Notes under the pieces: generated by a model
What the model saw: the letters and a program-made list of their open reading frames with translations, nothing else
Database searches by the model: none
Told to the model about the DNA's origin: nothing
Shown here: positions 10,215 to 20,833 of the stretch, piece by piece
How the letters are laid out: every line of letters begins with the position of its first letter
Position numbering within the stretch: position 1 is the stretch's first letter
Program-made: the position numbers and the translations under genes
Assembly (NCBI RefSeq): GCF_014522205.1
Contig: NZ_CP046884.1
Coordinates: 558,001 to 622,000 of the forward strand
DNA: 64,000 nucleotides
Direction of reading: 5' to 3'
Source of the DNA: Corynebacterium poyangense
GTDB lineage: Bacteria; Actinomycetota; Actinomycetes; Mycobacteriales; Mycobacteriaceae

Positions 10215-12260
10215 TTAGGACACCTGTCGAGGAATGGTTCTTTCCCAGGTTTTGTGGAAAACTTCCTCATCCCCAGCCCAGCAATGAACGCGGGAGAGGG
10301 TGTAGAAATTTTCGGCATCACAGCGAATCTCAGTATCTGCGGTTAAGCGAGCCAGCCAGCCGTGATCGGGGCGGGAGAGGCGGATTGACCATTGTGATTG
10401 GGTACGGGCACTAAGTGGATCATCCCACCGAATCCAATAACGTTCCACTGAGTCCTCTTCAAAGTGGAGCCCATCAGGGTAAATCCGAGTACCGCCATAG
10501 GCCGGATCAACTTGAATAAACGTTTCCTGGGCCGCTATATCGTGACTGATGAGCCGCTCAGGTCGCTGAGAACCAGCGCCGGTAGATTCTGGATAGGACA
10601 CTGCTAAGGGTTCAGCCTGGACCGGAGAATCAAATTCCGGCGCGGGAAGCTCAGCTGCTGCTGGAACGTTACGAAGACTCATCTCCACAGCAGAGGTATA
10701 TGGATCTATGAGCAGATCCCCGCATTCTGGTTGTGGCCAAATCCATGGCCAGTAGGCAGTGGAAAGAGCAACCCGGAGGACATGTCCGGCAGGGATTCGA
10801 TAACCAATCCCCGTCAGCGGAACTTCTACGTTCACCCATTGATGGGGAGGCATGGGGATAGCTTTGTCCCGTCCCTCACGGGAACTGAAATTGAGGTTTC
10901 CGCGGGTAATGAGCGTGGAGCTGCCGTCGGGTGCAACATCGCATAGGCGCACATAAATTTGGCCGCGGGTAGTTTCGGAGCACACGTTGAGATGGAGCCG
11001 ACAATTTCCTAGTATCTCCAGGTCAGTATCCAGGGGGAAGTCAAAGAGGGTAGAAAGACCATCATCATAGCGCTGATCAATGGGGAGGTCGGCATCATTT
11101 CCGAAAGGGAAGTAGCGTCCAGCGCAACTACCACAGTGCTGAGGTGTGCGGATCCTGATTCCCTCGGAGCTGCGGGAACTCAACGGACTCAGGTGTGCCG
11201 TAGACAGCTCCCATAGGGAGGTACTAATAGAGTCCGACGGCCACTGGGCGGTGGCTACCCATCGGCCAGGTAAACAATCATAGGCGGGAGCTGGCGGGAG
11301 AGAATCAGTGATCCACGTGTGCAATAGCGGCGTATCTAACGCGCCATTATCCTCATTTTTCAGCCAATAATCCCACCACCTGAGGGTTTCTTTGAGGAAA
11401 TCAATATGAGGTCCGGGGCGCAGGTCTCGGTCTGGGTATTGATGTGCCCACGGCCCAATGATTCCGCGGACGGGTTTATCGAGCGCAGAAAGATGGTGAC
11501 ACAGCCTTAATACGGTGTCTCGGTAGGGGTCACACCAGCCGCCAACCGCGAGGACAGCCGCGTTGAGGGCGGAATAGTCCTCACATACTGATCCATGTTG
11601 CCAATAGGAATCACGCGTTTGATGGCTTAGCCAGGTATCAATAAAAGGCTCCATTCGGTTGAGTCGATAGATCCATTGATCTAACCAAGCATCCCCCCAC
11701 ACTGCGATGTCTGGTGGGCGGGATTCAAAGGCCAACATGGTGGCTGCCCAGGCGTGCATATCTACCCCTAAGAGGGAACCGCCGAAATAATGGACGTCAT
11801 TGTCATAGCGGTCATCGGTGGAACAGGTAGTTACTATGGCTTTAAGAGGTGGTGGCTGTAGGGCAGCTAATTGCAGGGAATTGAATCCACCCCAACTTAT
11901 GCCGAACATGCCGACTTTCCCGGTGCACCACGGTTGTTCCGCAATCCAGTGGATAACCTCGACGCCATCAGCAAGTTCTTGGGCATCATATTCATCCCCA
12001 GGAACACCTTCGGAATTACCATGTCCACGGATGTCAACGCGAATTGACGCATAGCCGTGACCAGCATAAAAGGGATGACGTTCATGGTCACGGGGAGCAG
12101 TCCAATCACCGGCACGATACGGGAGATACTCCAGGATGGCGGGGACTGGTTGAGAAGTGATCGGAAGCCAAGCTTTATACCAAAGTTTGGTTCCGTCTGA
12201 GAGGGGAATCCAATCGTGAATGATTTTAGTTTGAAACGGGAATGAAGAGATATAGCGCAT
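10215..12260 (-). CDS. CocE/NonD-type serine hydrolase (X-Pro dipeptidyl-peptidase S15 family)
   Basis: A 681-residue alpha/beta hydrolase. The catalytic serine is in GISWGG (about residue 120), preceded by the oxyanion-region sequence VDIRGHGNSEG; the catalytic His lies in a GPWAHQYPD motif. The C-terminal third is a jelly-roll domain (HVLRVALSTAYWPWIWP) as in CocE and Xaa-Pro dipeptidyl peptidase. No signal peptide is apparent, so it is probably cytosolic. A GGAGG site lies 8 nt before the ATG. It is 31 nt downstream of a POT peptide transporter gene on the same strand, which suggests cleavage of imported peptides, perhaps with proline; an ester substrate cannot be excluded. Confidence 0.88.
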   Translation of the reverse strand: MRYISSFPFQTKIIHDWIPLSDGTKLWYKAWLPITSQPVPAILEYLPYRAGDWTAPRDHERHPFYAGHGYASIRVDIRGHGNSEGVPGDEYDAQELADGVEVIHWIAEQPWCTGKVGMFGISWGGFNSLQLAALQPPPLKAIVTTCSTDDRYDNDVHYFGGSLLGVDMHAWAATMLAFESRPPDIAVWGDAWLDQWIYRLNRMEPFIDTWLSHQTRDSYWQHGSVCEDYSALNAAVLAVGGWCDPYRDTVLRLCHHLSALDKPVRGIIGPWAHQYPDRDLRPGPHIDFLKETLRWWDYWLKNEDNGALDTPLLHTWITDSLPPAPAYDCLPGRWVATAQWPSDSISTSLWELSTAHLSPLSSRSSEGIRIRTPQHCGSCAGRYFPFGNDADLPIDQRYDDGLSTLFDFPLDTDLEILGNCRLHLNVCSETTRGQIYVRLCDVAPDGSSTLITRGNLNFSSREGRDKAIPMPPHQWVNVEVPLTGIGYRIPAGHVLRVALSTAYWPWIWPQPECGDLLIDPYTSAVEMSLRNVPAAAELPAPEFDSPVQAEPLAVSYPESTGAGSQRPERLISHDIAAQETFIQVDPAYGGTRIYPDGLHFEEDSVERYWIRWDDPLSARTQSQWSIRLSRPDHGWLARLTADTEIRCDAENFYTLSRVHCWAGDEEVFHKTWERTIPRQVS

Positions 12261-12291
12261 CAGGCGTCCTCCAGATAGGTACGAATGAGGT

Positions 12292-13785
12292 TTAAGAAAT
12301 AGCGGTCATTCGGCGACGCAACCAGGGACTCAACAGCATGAGGAGTACTCCATAGCTAACAACAACAGCTCCTTGACTGCCGAAGAAAAGTGGCGCCTGA
12401 GCGGCGTCGAACGTTTTCACTATCTGAGCTTGGATTCCCTGAGCCAAAGCCATAGCAGCAAACCACAAGGCCATGGTTTGAGAGGCGAAAGCTCGCGGGG
12501 CTAATTTAGTGGTGGCTGACATGCCCGATGTTTGGAGGACCAAGTCACCTACCCCAAGAAAGACATAACACGCCACCATCCACAAAGCGGGGATGAGGAC
12601 ATCTCCTCCGCTGAACCACGCTCCCGCCGCAATGATGAGAAAGCCGGCACCACCCAAAGCTGCTCCGAGGCCCACCTTTGCTGCGGCATGAGGTTGACGT
12701 GAACCTAATTTCACCCAAATACCGGCTAATACGGGGCCAAGGGCAATTTCAATGATGGCCGTCAACGAGATATACCAGGTCGAGGGATAGTTGAACCCAG
12801 CAAGTGAATTACGAGTGTGCTCCAGCGCAAGGAAATTTAGCGTGTTACCTGTTTGGAAATAAAGTAAGTTATAAAGCACCAACGCTATAAGGAGTAAGGA
12901 ATAAGGTCCAAGATTCCTCCTCTCCTCAGAGGTAACTTTTTCGGAAAAGAAAATTACTCCGAGAAAGAAAATAGGAACAATAGCGGTAATAGCGCTAATA
13001 ATATTAACAAGTATCGCCAACCCATCTTTTTCCTGCGTGCCAAAAATAAACCCAGCCAGAATGCTAAGAACTACAAGTGTGAGGACAAGATAAAAGTGCC
13101 GACCTGGGTGGAAGCGAGGTTTCATCGGGGTAGTGTGACTACTCTCGGCGAGGCGGCGGCGACCCAATACGTATTGGGTAAGTCCTAGGAACATGCCTAC
13201 TGCGGCGACGCTAAAGCCATAATGCCAATTGTAGTTTTGGCCTAAAAATCCAGCTACTAATGGACCGAGGAAAGCGCCGATATTGATGCCGGAGTAGTAG
13301 ATAGAAAATCCGGCGTCTCGTCGTCGGTCTGCTTTGTCATAAAGCTGGCCGACCATGGTAGAAACATTTGGCTTAAGAAGACCGGTGCCTAGGATAATAA
13401 GACCTAAGCCAATCCACGTTGCTGATTCTCTAGGGATTCCCATAAAGACGTGGCCGGCAGCGATAATGACTCCACCCCAGAGGACGGCGCGATAGGTGCC
13501 AGTGATTCGATCTGCTACCCAAGCCCCAGCAATAGCCAATAAATAAACTAATGCACCATAAGCGGCGACAACCGATGAGGCAGTGCTTTGGGAGTAGCCG
13601 AGGCCGCCATGAGCGATAGCGTCGGCGAAGTAGAGGGCCAAGATTGCCTGGAACCCAAGATAGGAAAATCTTTCCCAAAGTTCCAAGCCAAAAAGGGTTG
13701 CTAAGCCCGGTGGATGCCCCAGAAACGAGTGGGGAGCTTCGGATTTTTCGGAGGGAACGGGGGAAGATGGCGGTGATAGTGACAT
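12292..13785 (-). CDS. POT/PTR family proton-dependent oligopeptide transporter
   Basis: A 497-residue protein with about 12-14 membrane segments. The N-terminal motif ELWERFSYLGFQAIL is the ExxERF proton-coupling signature of the POT family (the usual YYG reads YLG here), and FSIYYSGINIGAFLGP matches the PTR2 motif on helix 5. The LKPNVSTMVGQLY segment is also diagnostic. An AAGG sequence precedes the ATG. The gene leads a two-gene unit with the S15/CocE hydrolase, so di- and tripeptides are the expected substrate. Confidence 0.92.
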   Translation of the reverse strand: MSLSPPSSPVPSEKSEAPHSFLGHPPGLATLFGLELWERFSYLGFQAILALYFADAIAHGGLGYSQSTASSVVAAYGALVYLLAIAGAWVADRITGTYRAVLWGGVIIAAGHVFMGIPRESATWIGLGLIILGTGLLKPNVSTMVGQLYDKADRRRDAGFSIYYSGINIGAFLGPLVAGFLGQNYNWHYGFSVAAVGMFLGLTQYVLGRRRLAESSHTTPMKPRFHPGRHFYLVLTLVVLSILAGFIFGTQEKDGLAILVNIISAITAIVPIFFLGVIFFSEKVTSEERRNLGPYSLLLIALVLYNLLYFQTGNTLNFLALEHTRNSLAGFNYPSTWYISLTAIIEIALGPVLAGIWVKLGSRQPHAAAKVGLGAALGGAGFLIIAAGAWFSGGDVLIPALWMVACYVFLGVGDLVLQTSGMSATTKLAPRAFASQTMALWFAAMALAQGIQAQIVKTFDAAQAPLFFGSQGAVVVSYGVLLMLLSPWLRRRMTAIS

Positions 13786-13982
13786 GATCCAACCTTTCCG
13801 CGATTAGCCACATGTGCCGATCAGAAGTGAATCGGCTAAGAAGATAAACAGAAGATAAGTGCCCTATCAATAAAATGAGCTGCATTTCTTCTCTTTATTC
13901 CCCATGCTAGAGGGTGGGGCGCAGAAAGGTTAGGGGTGAAAAAATTATTCCCCTGGTTTGTGGCGAGGGGTGAAGGTATTAT

Positions 13983-14258
13983 CTAAATCCCCCGGATGAG
14001 GGCATGGCGTTCATTTTCGCCTAATCCGCCCCACACCCCATAGGGTTCCTGAGTTTCGAGGGCGTGGCGACGGCATTCCAGAAGTACTGGGCAGGTGTGG
14101 CAAATCGCTTTTGCACGGCGCTCTCGTTGGAGGCGGGCGCGTCCACGTTCTCCTTCGGGGTGATAAAACACCTCTGATTCAGCCCCTCGGCAGGCGCCGA
14201 AGAGTTGCCATTCCCACAGCTCAGCTGTAGGGCCGGGGAGGTGCTGATGGAGTGTCAT
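13983..14258 (-). CDS. whiB3: WhiB-family iron-sulfur transcription factor (WhiB3-like)
   Basis: A 91-residue WhiB protein with the four cluster ligands Cys23, Cys53, Cys56 and Cys62 (CHTCPVLLEC) and the GVWGG turn followed by a basic tail. WhiB proteins bind a 4Fe-4S cluster and work with the primary sigma factor. The position next to sigD-rsdA and guaB matches whiB3 of mycobacteria and the whcB-type gene of C. glutamicum, so the WhiB3 class is assigned mainly by synteny. A GGGAGA site precedes the ATG. Confidence 0.9.
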   Translation of the reverse strand: MTLHQHLPGPTAELWEWQLFGACRGAESEVFYHPEGERGRARLQRERRAKAICHTCPVLLECRRHALETQEPYGVWGGLGENERHALIRGI

Positions 14259-14636
14259 GGTCGAATAATCTCCCTTCCATTCGAGGCTAATGTCTCTCAG
14301 TGTGGGCTGAGTGAATGAACTGGAGATGTCGGGAACATGAAGCCTAGATGCCAGTTAGGTGCCAATGCGGTTAAAGCTATCAGTGATTGCTCAGGTACTT
14401 GTGACGGGTAGTTTATTGTCCAGTAACGATAAGTCATTAAGGTAAAAATATATATGTAATATAAGGCTGATCTTGGTTTATACTTGGTGGGCCTAAGCGG
14501 GTGGGTACACGCGCGCTCTCGCTAAAGTGTAGGAGGACCAATAGGCGGCTAGGATTCTACGTCACGTATCTTGGTGTCATTAAGAGTGCGCACTTCTCCT
14601 AGGTGTGATGGAGGTCCCGAAGAAAAGGGAGAGAAT
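14259..14636. other. Divergent intergenic region between whiB3 and sigD
   Basis: 378 bp without a supported gene. It carries the divergent promoters of whiB3 and sigD. An A/T-rich stretch at about 14430-14465 and a TATACT hexamer at about 14481-14488 are the only promoter-like signals I see; no clear -35 partner or operator could be assigned. No RNA gene was recognised. Confidence 0.5.
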
Positions 14637-15206
14637 GTGGTAGCTGATACAGAGGAGCAACTGGGACAATGGGTACCCCAGGCTGTTTCTGGTGACGCTG
14701 CAGCATTGAATAAGGTAATTCGACTAATTTATCCTCCGGTGTTGAGATACACGCGCGCCCGCATCAGTGGGGGTGTTACCCCGACGCCTGAAGATGTTGC
14801 GCAAGATATATGTTTTGCTGTTTCTACCTCTATTCACTCCTACGTAGATCGCGGACGCCCTTTTATGGCATTTGTCTACGGCATCGCTTTTAATAAGGTG
14901 GCAGATGCGCATCGATCTCTAGCTCGGGACCGTCTCAATCCCACCGAAGAGGTGCCAGAAACCGCTGTGGAACACGACACGCCAGAAGAATTAGCAATGA
15001 TTTCTTCTGGAAGTAACAGAGTGCGCCTTCTTCTCGATTCATTGAGTGAGAAGTCAAGAAATATTCTCATCCTAAGAGTATTTGAAGGTTTAAGCGCAGA
15101 AGAGACAGCGGCCATCGTAGGGAGTACACCCGGTGCAGTACGGGTAGCCCAACACCGAGCCCTGGCTACTTTAAGGCGGCAGCTGGATCAAGAGGAGGAA
15201 CAGTGA
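14637..15206 (+). CDS. sigD: RNA polymerase sigma factor SigD (ECF type)
   Basis: A 189-residue ECF sigma factor. Region 2 spans about residues 15-85 (YPPVLRYTRARI, EDVAQDICFAV, FMAFVYGIAFNKVADAHR), and region 4 has LSEKSRNILILRVFEGLSAEETAAIVGSTPGAVRVAQHRAL. I choose GTG 14637, with GGGAGA just upstream, over an upstream reading that adds 22 unconserved residues. The stop overlaps the start of the anti-sigma gene. In mycobacteria and C. glutamicum SigD controls envelope and mycolate-related genes. Confidence 0.92.
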   Translation: MVADTEEQLGQWVPQAVSGDAAALNKVIRLIYPPVLRYTRARISGGVTPTPEDVAQDICFAVSTSIHSYVDRGRPFMAFVYGIAFNKVADAHRSLARDRLNPTEEVPETAVEHDTPEELAMISSGSNRVRLLLDSLSEKSRNILILRVFEGLSAEETAAIVGSTPGAVRVAQHRALATLRRQLDQEEEQ

Positions 15207-15979
15207 CGAAGCATCGTAGAGAAGGTGCTAGCTGGCATCGGTCCCATCGGCCTGACCCGGTGGCTGCTGATGATGCGTTCCTCACCGCATTAAGCAAGGG
15301 GAAAGATCCCTCTCATGGCAAAGATGAACTTGCCGCTCTCTTATTAGAGCTACGAGCAGAGACTCACGCTCCTATGCCCGAGGTTCCAGGAGTTGGTGGG
15401 GATACTGCACCAGAAGGTAGTGCTGAGATTATTGACTTCACCGCCCGACGTCGCCGTGGATGGCTGAACCATGTTTCTAGCGCTTTAGTCGGGGCAGCAG
15501 CAGCAACACTCCTCATTGCTGGATCCGGCGCCCTGCTCTATAACGTCCAGCCGGGATCCCCCTTGTGGGGTCTATCCTCCAAGATTTTTGAGGATCGGGC
15601 TGCAGTCGTCGAACTTTCTGGAACTCTCGATGATATTGATGCCGCCGTAGATGCTGGCAGCAGCCCGACTGTGCTCAGGGAATTAGTGGCTAAAGCAAGG
15701 GGATCCCTAGAGCGGAAAGATCAAAACCGCCAAAGCGTCGATCCAGTTTCTGAGCCTAACCGGAATGCACCTGTGACAGTAACAGTCACTGCTCCTGCAC
15801 CTCCGGCTGGAGATCCGATGACGGTCACAGAAACTGTAACCAGGACTACGACTCAGGTAGTGACTCCGACGAAAGAACCCACCCCGGCTTCGAGTAGTAC
15901 GACCTCAACAAGTGAGAGCAATAGAGAGGCTCCTCTGCCCGAAGCCGCTCAAAGCAGTAGTACTGGTTCGCCTCATTAA
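15203..15979 (+). CDS. rsdA: Anti-sigma-D factor RsdA
   Basis: A 258-residue membrane protein. The N-terminal 75 residues hold the SigD-binding region (DPVAADDAFLTALSKG), followed by a basic cluster ARRRRG and one membrane helix (residues about 88-112). The outer part ends in a Thr/Ser/Pro-rich stretch with TVTVTAP and TVTETVTRTTT repeats, probably in the cell wall. The GTG start overlaps the sigD stop by 4 nt, giving coupled 1:1 synthesis. RsdA is known to be released by regulated proteolysis in mycobacteria. Confidence 0.88.
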   Translation: MTKHRREGASWHRSHRPDPVAADDAFLTALSKGKDPSHGKDELAALLLELRAETHAPMPEVPGVGGDTAPEGSAEIIDFTARRRRGWLNHVSSALVGAAAATLLIAGSGALLYNVQPGSPLWGLSSKIFEDRAAVVELSGTLDDIDAAVDAGSSPTVLRELVAKARGSLERKDQNRQSVDPVSEPNRNAPVTVTVTAPAPPAGDPMTVTETVTRTTTQVVTPTKEPTPASSSTTSTSESNREAPLPEAAQSSSTGSPH

Positions 15980-15988
15980 GGCGCCTTG

Positions 15989-16306
15989 TTATCTTTGTGA
16001 ACAGCCGTCAATGAAACCGCAGCAATAGTCCCAGGTCCGATAGTCAGAAGGGTCGACATCGACGGCAGGTTCGTGCGGGGAAGCCGGTTGGCCTGCCAAG
16101 TTATCCTTAAGATTGCGGATTACGATATCCCAATCATAGTAATGTTCAATTTCGCAGGACTCGCACCAGGCGGAAACTCCTCGGATCCCCATGGGGGCAA
16201 GAATCTTTAGACACTGGTAGGCATAGTCCAAACTCATTTCCACCTGCTTACGTGTTTCCTCAACATCCATGGGGAGGAACTCACCGGCGTCATCATCTTC
16301 TATCAA
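15989..16306 (-). CDS. DUF5319 family protein, cysteine-rich
   Basis: A 105-residue protein matching the DUF5319 family (mycobacterial Rv3412 in the same place beside rsdA). The conserved core reads GIRGVSAWCESCEIEHYYDWD and HEPAVDVDPSDYRTWDYCCGF. Cysteines in CESC and YCCGFIDGC could bind a metal; this is inference. The only in-frame starts are TTG 16306 and ATG 16270, because a stop lies just upstream of the TTG. It is convergent to rsdA. Function is unknown. Confidence 0.82.
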   Translation of the reverse strand: MIEDDDAGEFLPMDVEETRKQVEMSLDYAYQCLKILAPMGIRGVSAWCESCEIEHYYDWDIVIRNLKDNLAGQPASPHEPAVDVDPSDYRTWDYCCGFIDGCSQR

Positions 16307-16519
16307 ACTGGCCGGACATTAGGGTCATCGGCAAAAGGGTCAGGTGGGAGTTCGAAATGGGGAAACACAACGGTTACCCTATGTGCCGGCTGGACAATCA
16401 GCAACACAGCTCCGGAGAAGTGGGGGCGCCACAGCGCACAAACTAGCTCCGACTAAAGTAAAAGCACAAGAAGGCTTCAGCGGAAAACCCGTGGATAAAG
16501 TTGCGGAGAGGAAGGCTAA

Positions 16520-18043
<1,524 letters not shown>

Positions 18044-18096
18044 GCCCGGACTTTTAGGGTCTCAGGTTTAACTATCGGAAGAAGTGGAAAAGAACT

Positions 18097-19248
18097 ATGC
18101 GTGATTATGTTGAAATTGGGATTGGACGCCAAGCTCGCCGCTCTTATCGGTTGTCACAAATTGGAATTGTGCCGTCCCGGCGCACTCGATCTTCAGCAGA
18201 AGTAGACACCACTTGGCATATCGACGCCTACACCTTTGATATTCCGGTGGCTTCCCACCCTACGGATGCGCTCGCTGACCCCGATTTCATTATTGCCATG
18301 GACCGCCAAGGCGGGTTGGGGGTTATTAACGCGGAAGGTTTGTGGGGCCGTCACCGCGATCTTCAAGCTGCCTACCAGGAGATTACTAAGGCTGCCCAGC
18401 GAGGAGAAGCCATCCAAACCTTGCAGGAGCTACACTCCGCTGCACTAGACGTTGACCTTTTAAGCGAACGCATTCGCTACGTTAGGGATTCCGGGGCAAC
18501 GGTAGCCGTGCGCGTTTCTCCCCAGAATGCTCGGGAACTAGCGCCCCACGTTATTAAAGCCGGGGCAGAGATTCTTTTTATCCAAGGCACCGTCATCTCA
18601 GCAGAGCACGTCAGTCGTGATGGAGAACCGCTGAACCTGAAAGAATTCATCGGATCCCTTGATATCCCGGTGATCGCCGGCGGGGTCAGTGATTACACTA
18701 CAGCCTTACACCTCATGCGAAGCGGTGCAGCGGGTGTGATTGTAGGCGGCGGTTCGCATACAAATGATTTGGCATTGGGATTAGAGTCACCCATGGCAAC
18801 AGCTATTGCTGATGTTGCTGCAGCCCGGCGTGATTACCTCGATGAAACCGAAGGCCGCTACGTTCACGTCATCGCCGACGGTGAGATTTACACCTCAGGA
18901 GATGTGGCCAAAGCTATTGCTTGCGGTGCTGACGCCGTTATTTTGGGCGAAGTACTTGCTCCCGCTCAAGAAACCCCCGCTGAAGGGTGGTACTGGCAAG
19001 CAGCAGCAGCCCATCCGCGTTTCCCCCGTGGGTTTGTGCTCGCAAGCCGCGCACTAGAGATCAGCGATCAAGGTTGTGAAACTGTGGATCGCCCCAGCCT
19101 TGCCCATATTCTGCACGGCCCCTCCACCCAAGTCTGGGGTGGGGAAAATATTGTCGGTGGTTTGCGCAGAGCCATGGCAAAGTGCGGCTTCACAGATTTG
19201 AAACGTTTCCAGAAAGTGGATCTGAACATTATTTCCGACCTCTCGTAA
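18097..19248 (+). CDS. guaB3: GuaB3 family IMP dehydrogenase-related protein
   Basis: A 383-residue TIM-barrel protein of the GuaB3 family, with no CBS domains. It starts MRDYVEIGIGRQARRSYRLS and has the family segment AAARRDYLDETEGRYVHVIADG. The loop that in IMP dehydrogenase holds the catalytic cysteine reads VGGGSHTNDLALG here and has no Cys, so ordinary IMPDH chemistry is not expected. GuaB3 proteins of other bacteria have been linked to GMP reductase activity; whether this one does that is inference. It lies 53 nt after guaB and 15 nt before guaA. Confidence 0.93.
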   Translation: MRDYVEIGIGRQARRSYRLSQIGIVPSRRTRSSAEVDTTWHIDAYTFDIPVASHPTDALADPDFIIAMDRQGGLGVINAEGLWGRHRDLQAAYQEITKAAQRGEAIQTLQELHSAALDVDLLSERIRYVRDSGATVAVRVSPQNARELAPHVIKAGAEILFIQGTVISAEHVSRDGEPLNLKEFIGSLDIPVIAGGVSDYTTALHLMRSGAAGVIVGGGSHTNDLALGLESPMATAIADVAAARRDYLDETEGRYVHVIADGEIYTSGDVAKAIACGADAVILGEVLAPAQETPAEGWYWQAAAAHPRFPRGFVLASRALEISDQGCETVDRPSLAHILHGPSTQVWGGENIVGGLRRAMAKCGFTDLKRFQKVDLNIISDLS

Positions 19249-19263
19249 CGTAGAATCAGGGCC

Positions 19264-20832
19264 GTGACACAGCCTGACCAAAGTATTCAACATCGGCCCG
19301 TTCTGGTTATTGATTTCGGCGCCCAGTATGCGCAGCTCATTGCGCGTCGGGTGCGGGAAGCGCGAGTGTATTCGGAAGTTATTCCACATACCGCAACCGT
19401 GGCGGAGATAAAAGAAAAAAATCCGGTAGCTCTTATTCTTTCTGGTGGGCCAGCCTCTGTGTATGCAGAAGGTGCTCCCACCTTAGATCCGGAGATCTTG
19501 GAGCTAGGGTTACCGGTTTTCGGTATTTGTTATGGTTTCCAGGCCATGACCCATGCTCTGGGGGGAACTGTCTCCCACACCGGAAATCGGGAGTATGGAC
19601 GTACTGACTTAGATGTTCTTGGCGGAAGCCTCCATCAAGGTTTCGAACACACCCATAAGGTGTGGATGAGCCATGGAGATGCGGTATCTCAAGCCCCGGA
19701 AGGATTTGAGGTTACTGCCCGGACTGAGGGTGCTCCGGTAGCGGCTTTTGAATGTCCCGCCCGACGCATGGCCGGAGTGCAATACCATCCTGAAGTGCTT
19801 CATTCCCCCCACGGGCAAGAAGTCCTGACCCGATTCTTAACCGAGATTGCCGGGGTAGAGCAAGATTGGACCGCAGCGAATATCGCTGAAGAACTTATCG
19901 CCGCGGTGAAGGAGCAAGTGGGAGAAACTGGCCGGGCAATTTGTGGACTGTCTGGAGGAGTAGACTCCGCCGTTGCCGCAGCCTTGGTGCAGCGCGCCAT
20001 TGGTGATCGCTTGACTTGTGTCTTTGTGGATCATGGTTTGTTGCGCGCCGGAGAACGAGAGCAAGTTGAAAAAGACTTTGTGGCTGCTACGGGCGCAAAA
20101 CTTGTCACTATGGATGAGCAGCAGGCATTTTTAGCTAAGCTGTCCGGGATCAGCGAACCGGAGGCTAAGCGCAAAGCCATCGGGGCGGAGTTTATTCGCG
20201 CCTTTGAACGCGCTGTGGCTGGGGTGCTTGAAGGCCAACAGGTAGATTTCCTTGTTCAAGGAACCTTGTACCCAGATGTTGTGGAATCTGGTGGAGGAGC
20301 TGGAACTGCCAATATCAAGAGCCACCACAATGTTGGCGGCTTGCCTGATGATGTGGAATTTACCCTGGTAGAGCCGCTCCGTCTGCTCTTCAAAGATGAG
20401 GTGCGAGCCGTCGGGCGTGAGCTAGGTTTGCCAGAGGTCATTGTGGCTCGTCAACCTTTCCCTGGCCCTGGACTTGGAATCCGCATTATCGGAGAAGTCA
20501 CTGCTGAGCGGTTAGAGATCTTAAGGGCTGCTGATGCTATTGCTCGAGAAGAGCTCACCGCTGCGGGTCTTGATGATCAGATTTGGCAGTGCCCCGTGGT
20601 GCTATTAGCTGATGTTCGTTCCGTCGGCGTGCAAGGTGATGGCCGCACCTATGGACATCCTCTTGTCCTACGCCCGGTCGCCAGTGAAGACGCTATGACT
20701 GCCGACTGGGTGCGGGTTCCCCATGAGGTATTAGAGAAAATCTCCACCCGGATCACCAATGAGGTGCCGGAGATTAATCGGGTGGTGCTAGATATTACGT
20801 CTAAACCTCCGGCAACTATTGAGTGGGAATAG
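19264..20832 (+). CDS. guaA: GMP synthase (glutamine-hydrolysing)
   Basis: Aminates XMP to GMP. 522 aa with an N-terminal class I glutamine amidotransferase (nucleophile Cys89 in GICYGFQ; His/Glu in QYHPEV), the ATP pyrophosphatase domain with PP-loop LSGGVDSAV, and the C-terminal dimerisation domain ending [11 protein letters not shown]. The start is GTG 19264. Last gene of the gua cluster; convergent with the PspC gene, whose stop lies 1 nt beyond. Confidence 0.97.
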   Translation: MTQPDQSIQHRPVLVIDFGAQYAQLIARRVREARVYSEVIPHTATVAEIKEKNPVALILSGGPASVYAEGAPTLDPEILELGLPVFGICYGFQAMTHALGGTVSHTGNREYGRTDLDVLGGSLHQGFEHTHKVWMSHGDAVSQAPEGFEVTARTEGAPVAAFECPARRMAGVQYHPEVLHSPHGQEVLTRFLTEIAGVEQDWTAANIAEELIAAVKEQVGETGRAICGLSGGVDSAVAAALVQRAIGDRLTCVFVDHGLLRAGEREQVEKDFVAATGAKLVTMDEQQAFLAKLSGISEPEAKRKAIGAEFIRAFERAVAGVLEGQQVDFLVQGTLYPDVVESGGGAGTANIKSHHNVGGLPDDVEFTLVEPLRLLFKDEVRAVGRELGLPEVIVARQPFPGPGLGIRIIGEVTAERLEILRAADAIAREELTAAGLDDQIWQCPVVLLADVRSVGVQGDGRTYGHPLVLRPVASEDAMTADWVRVPHEVLEKISTRITNEVPEINRVVLDITSKPPATIEWE

Positions 20833-20833
20833 G

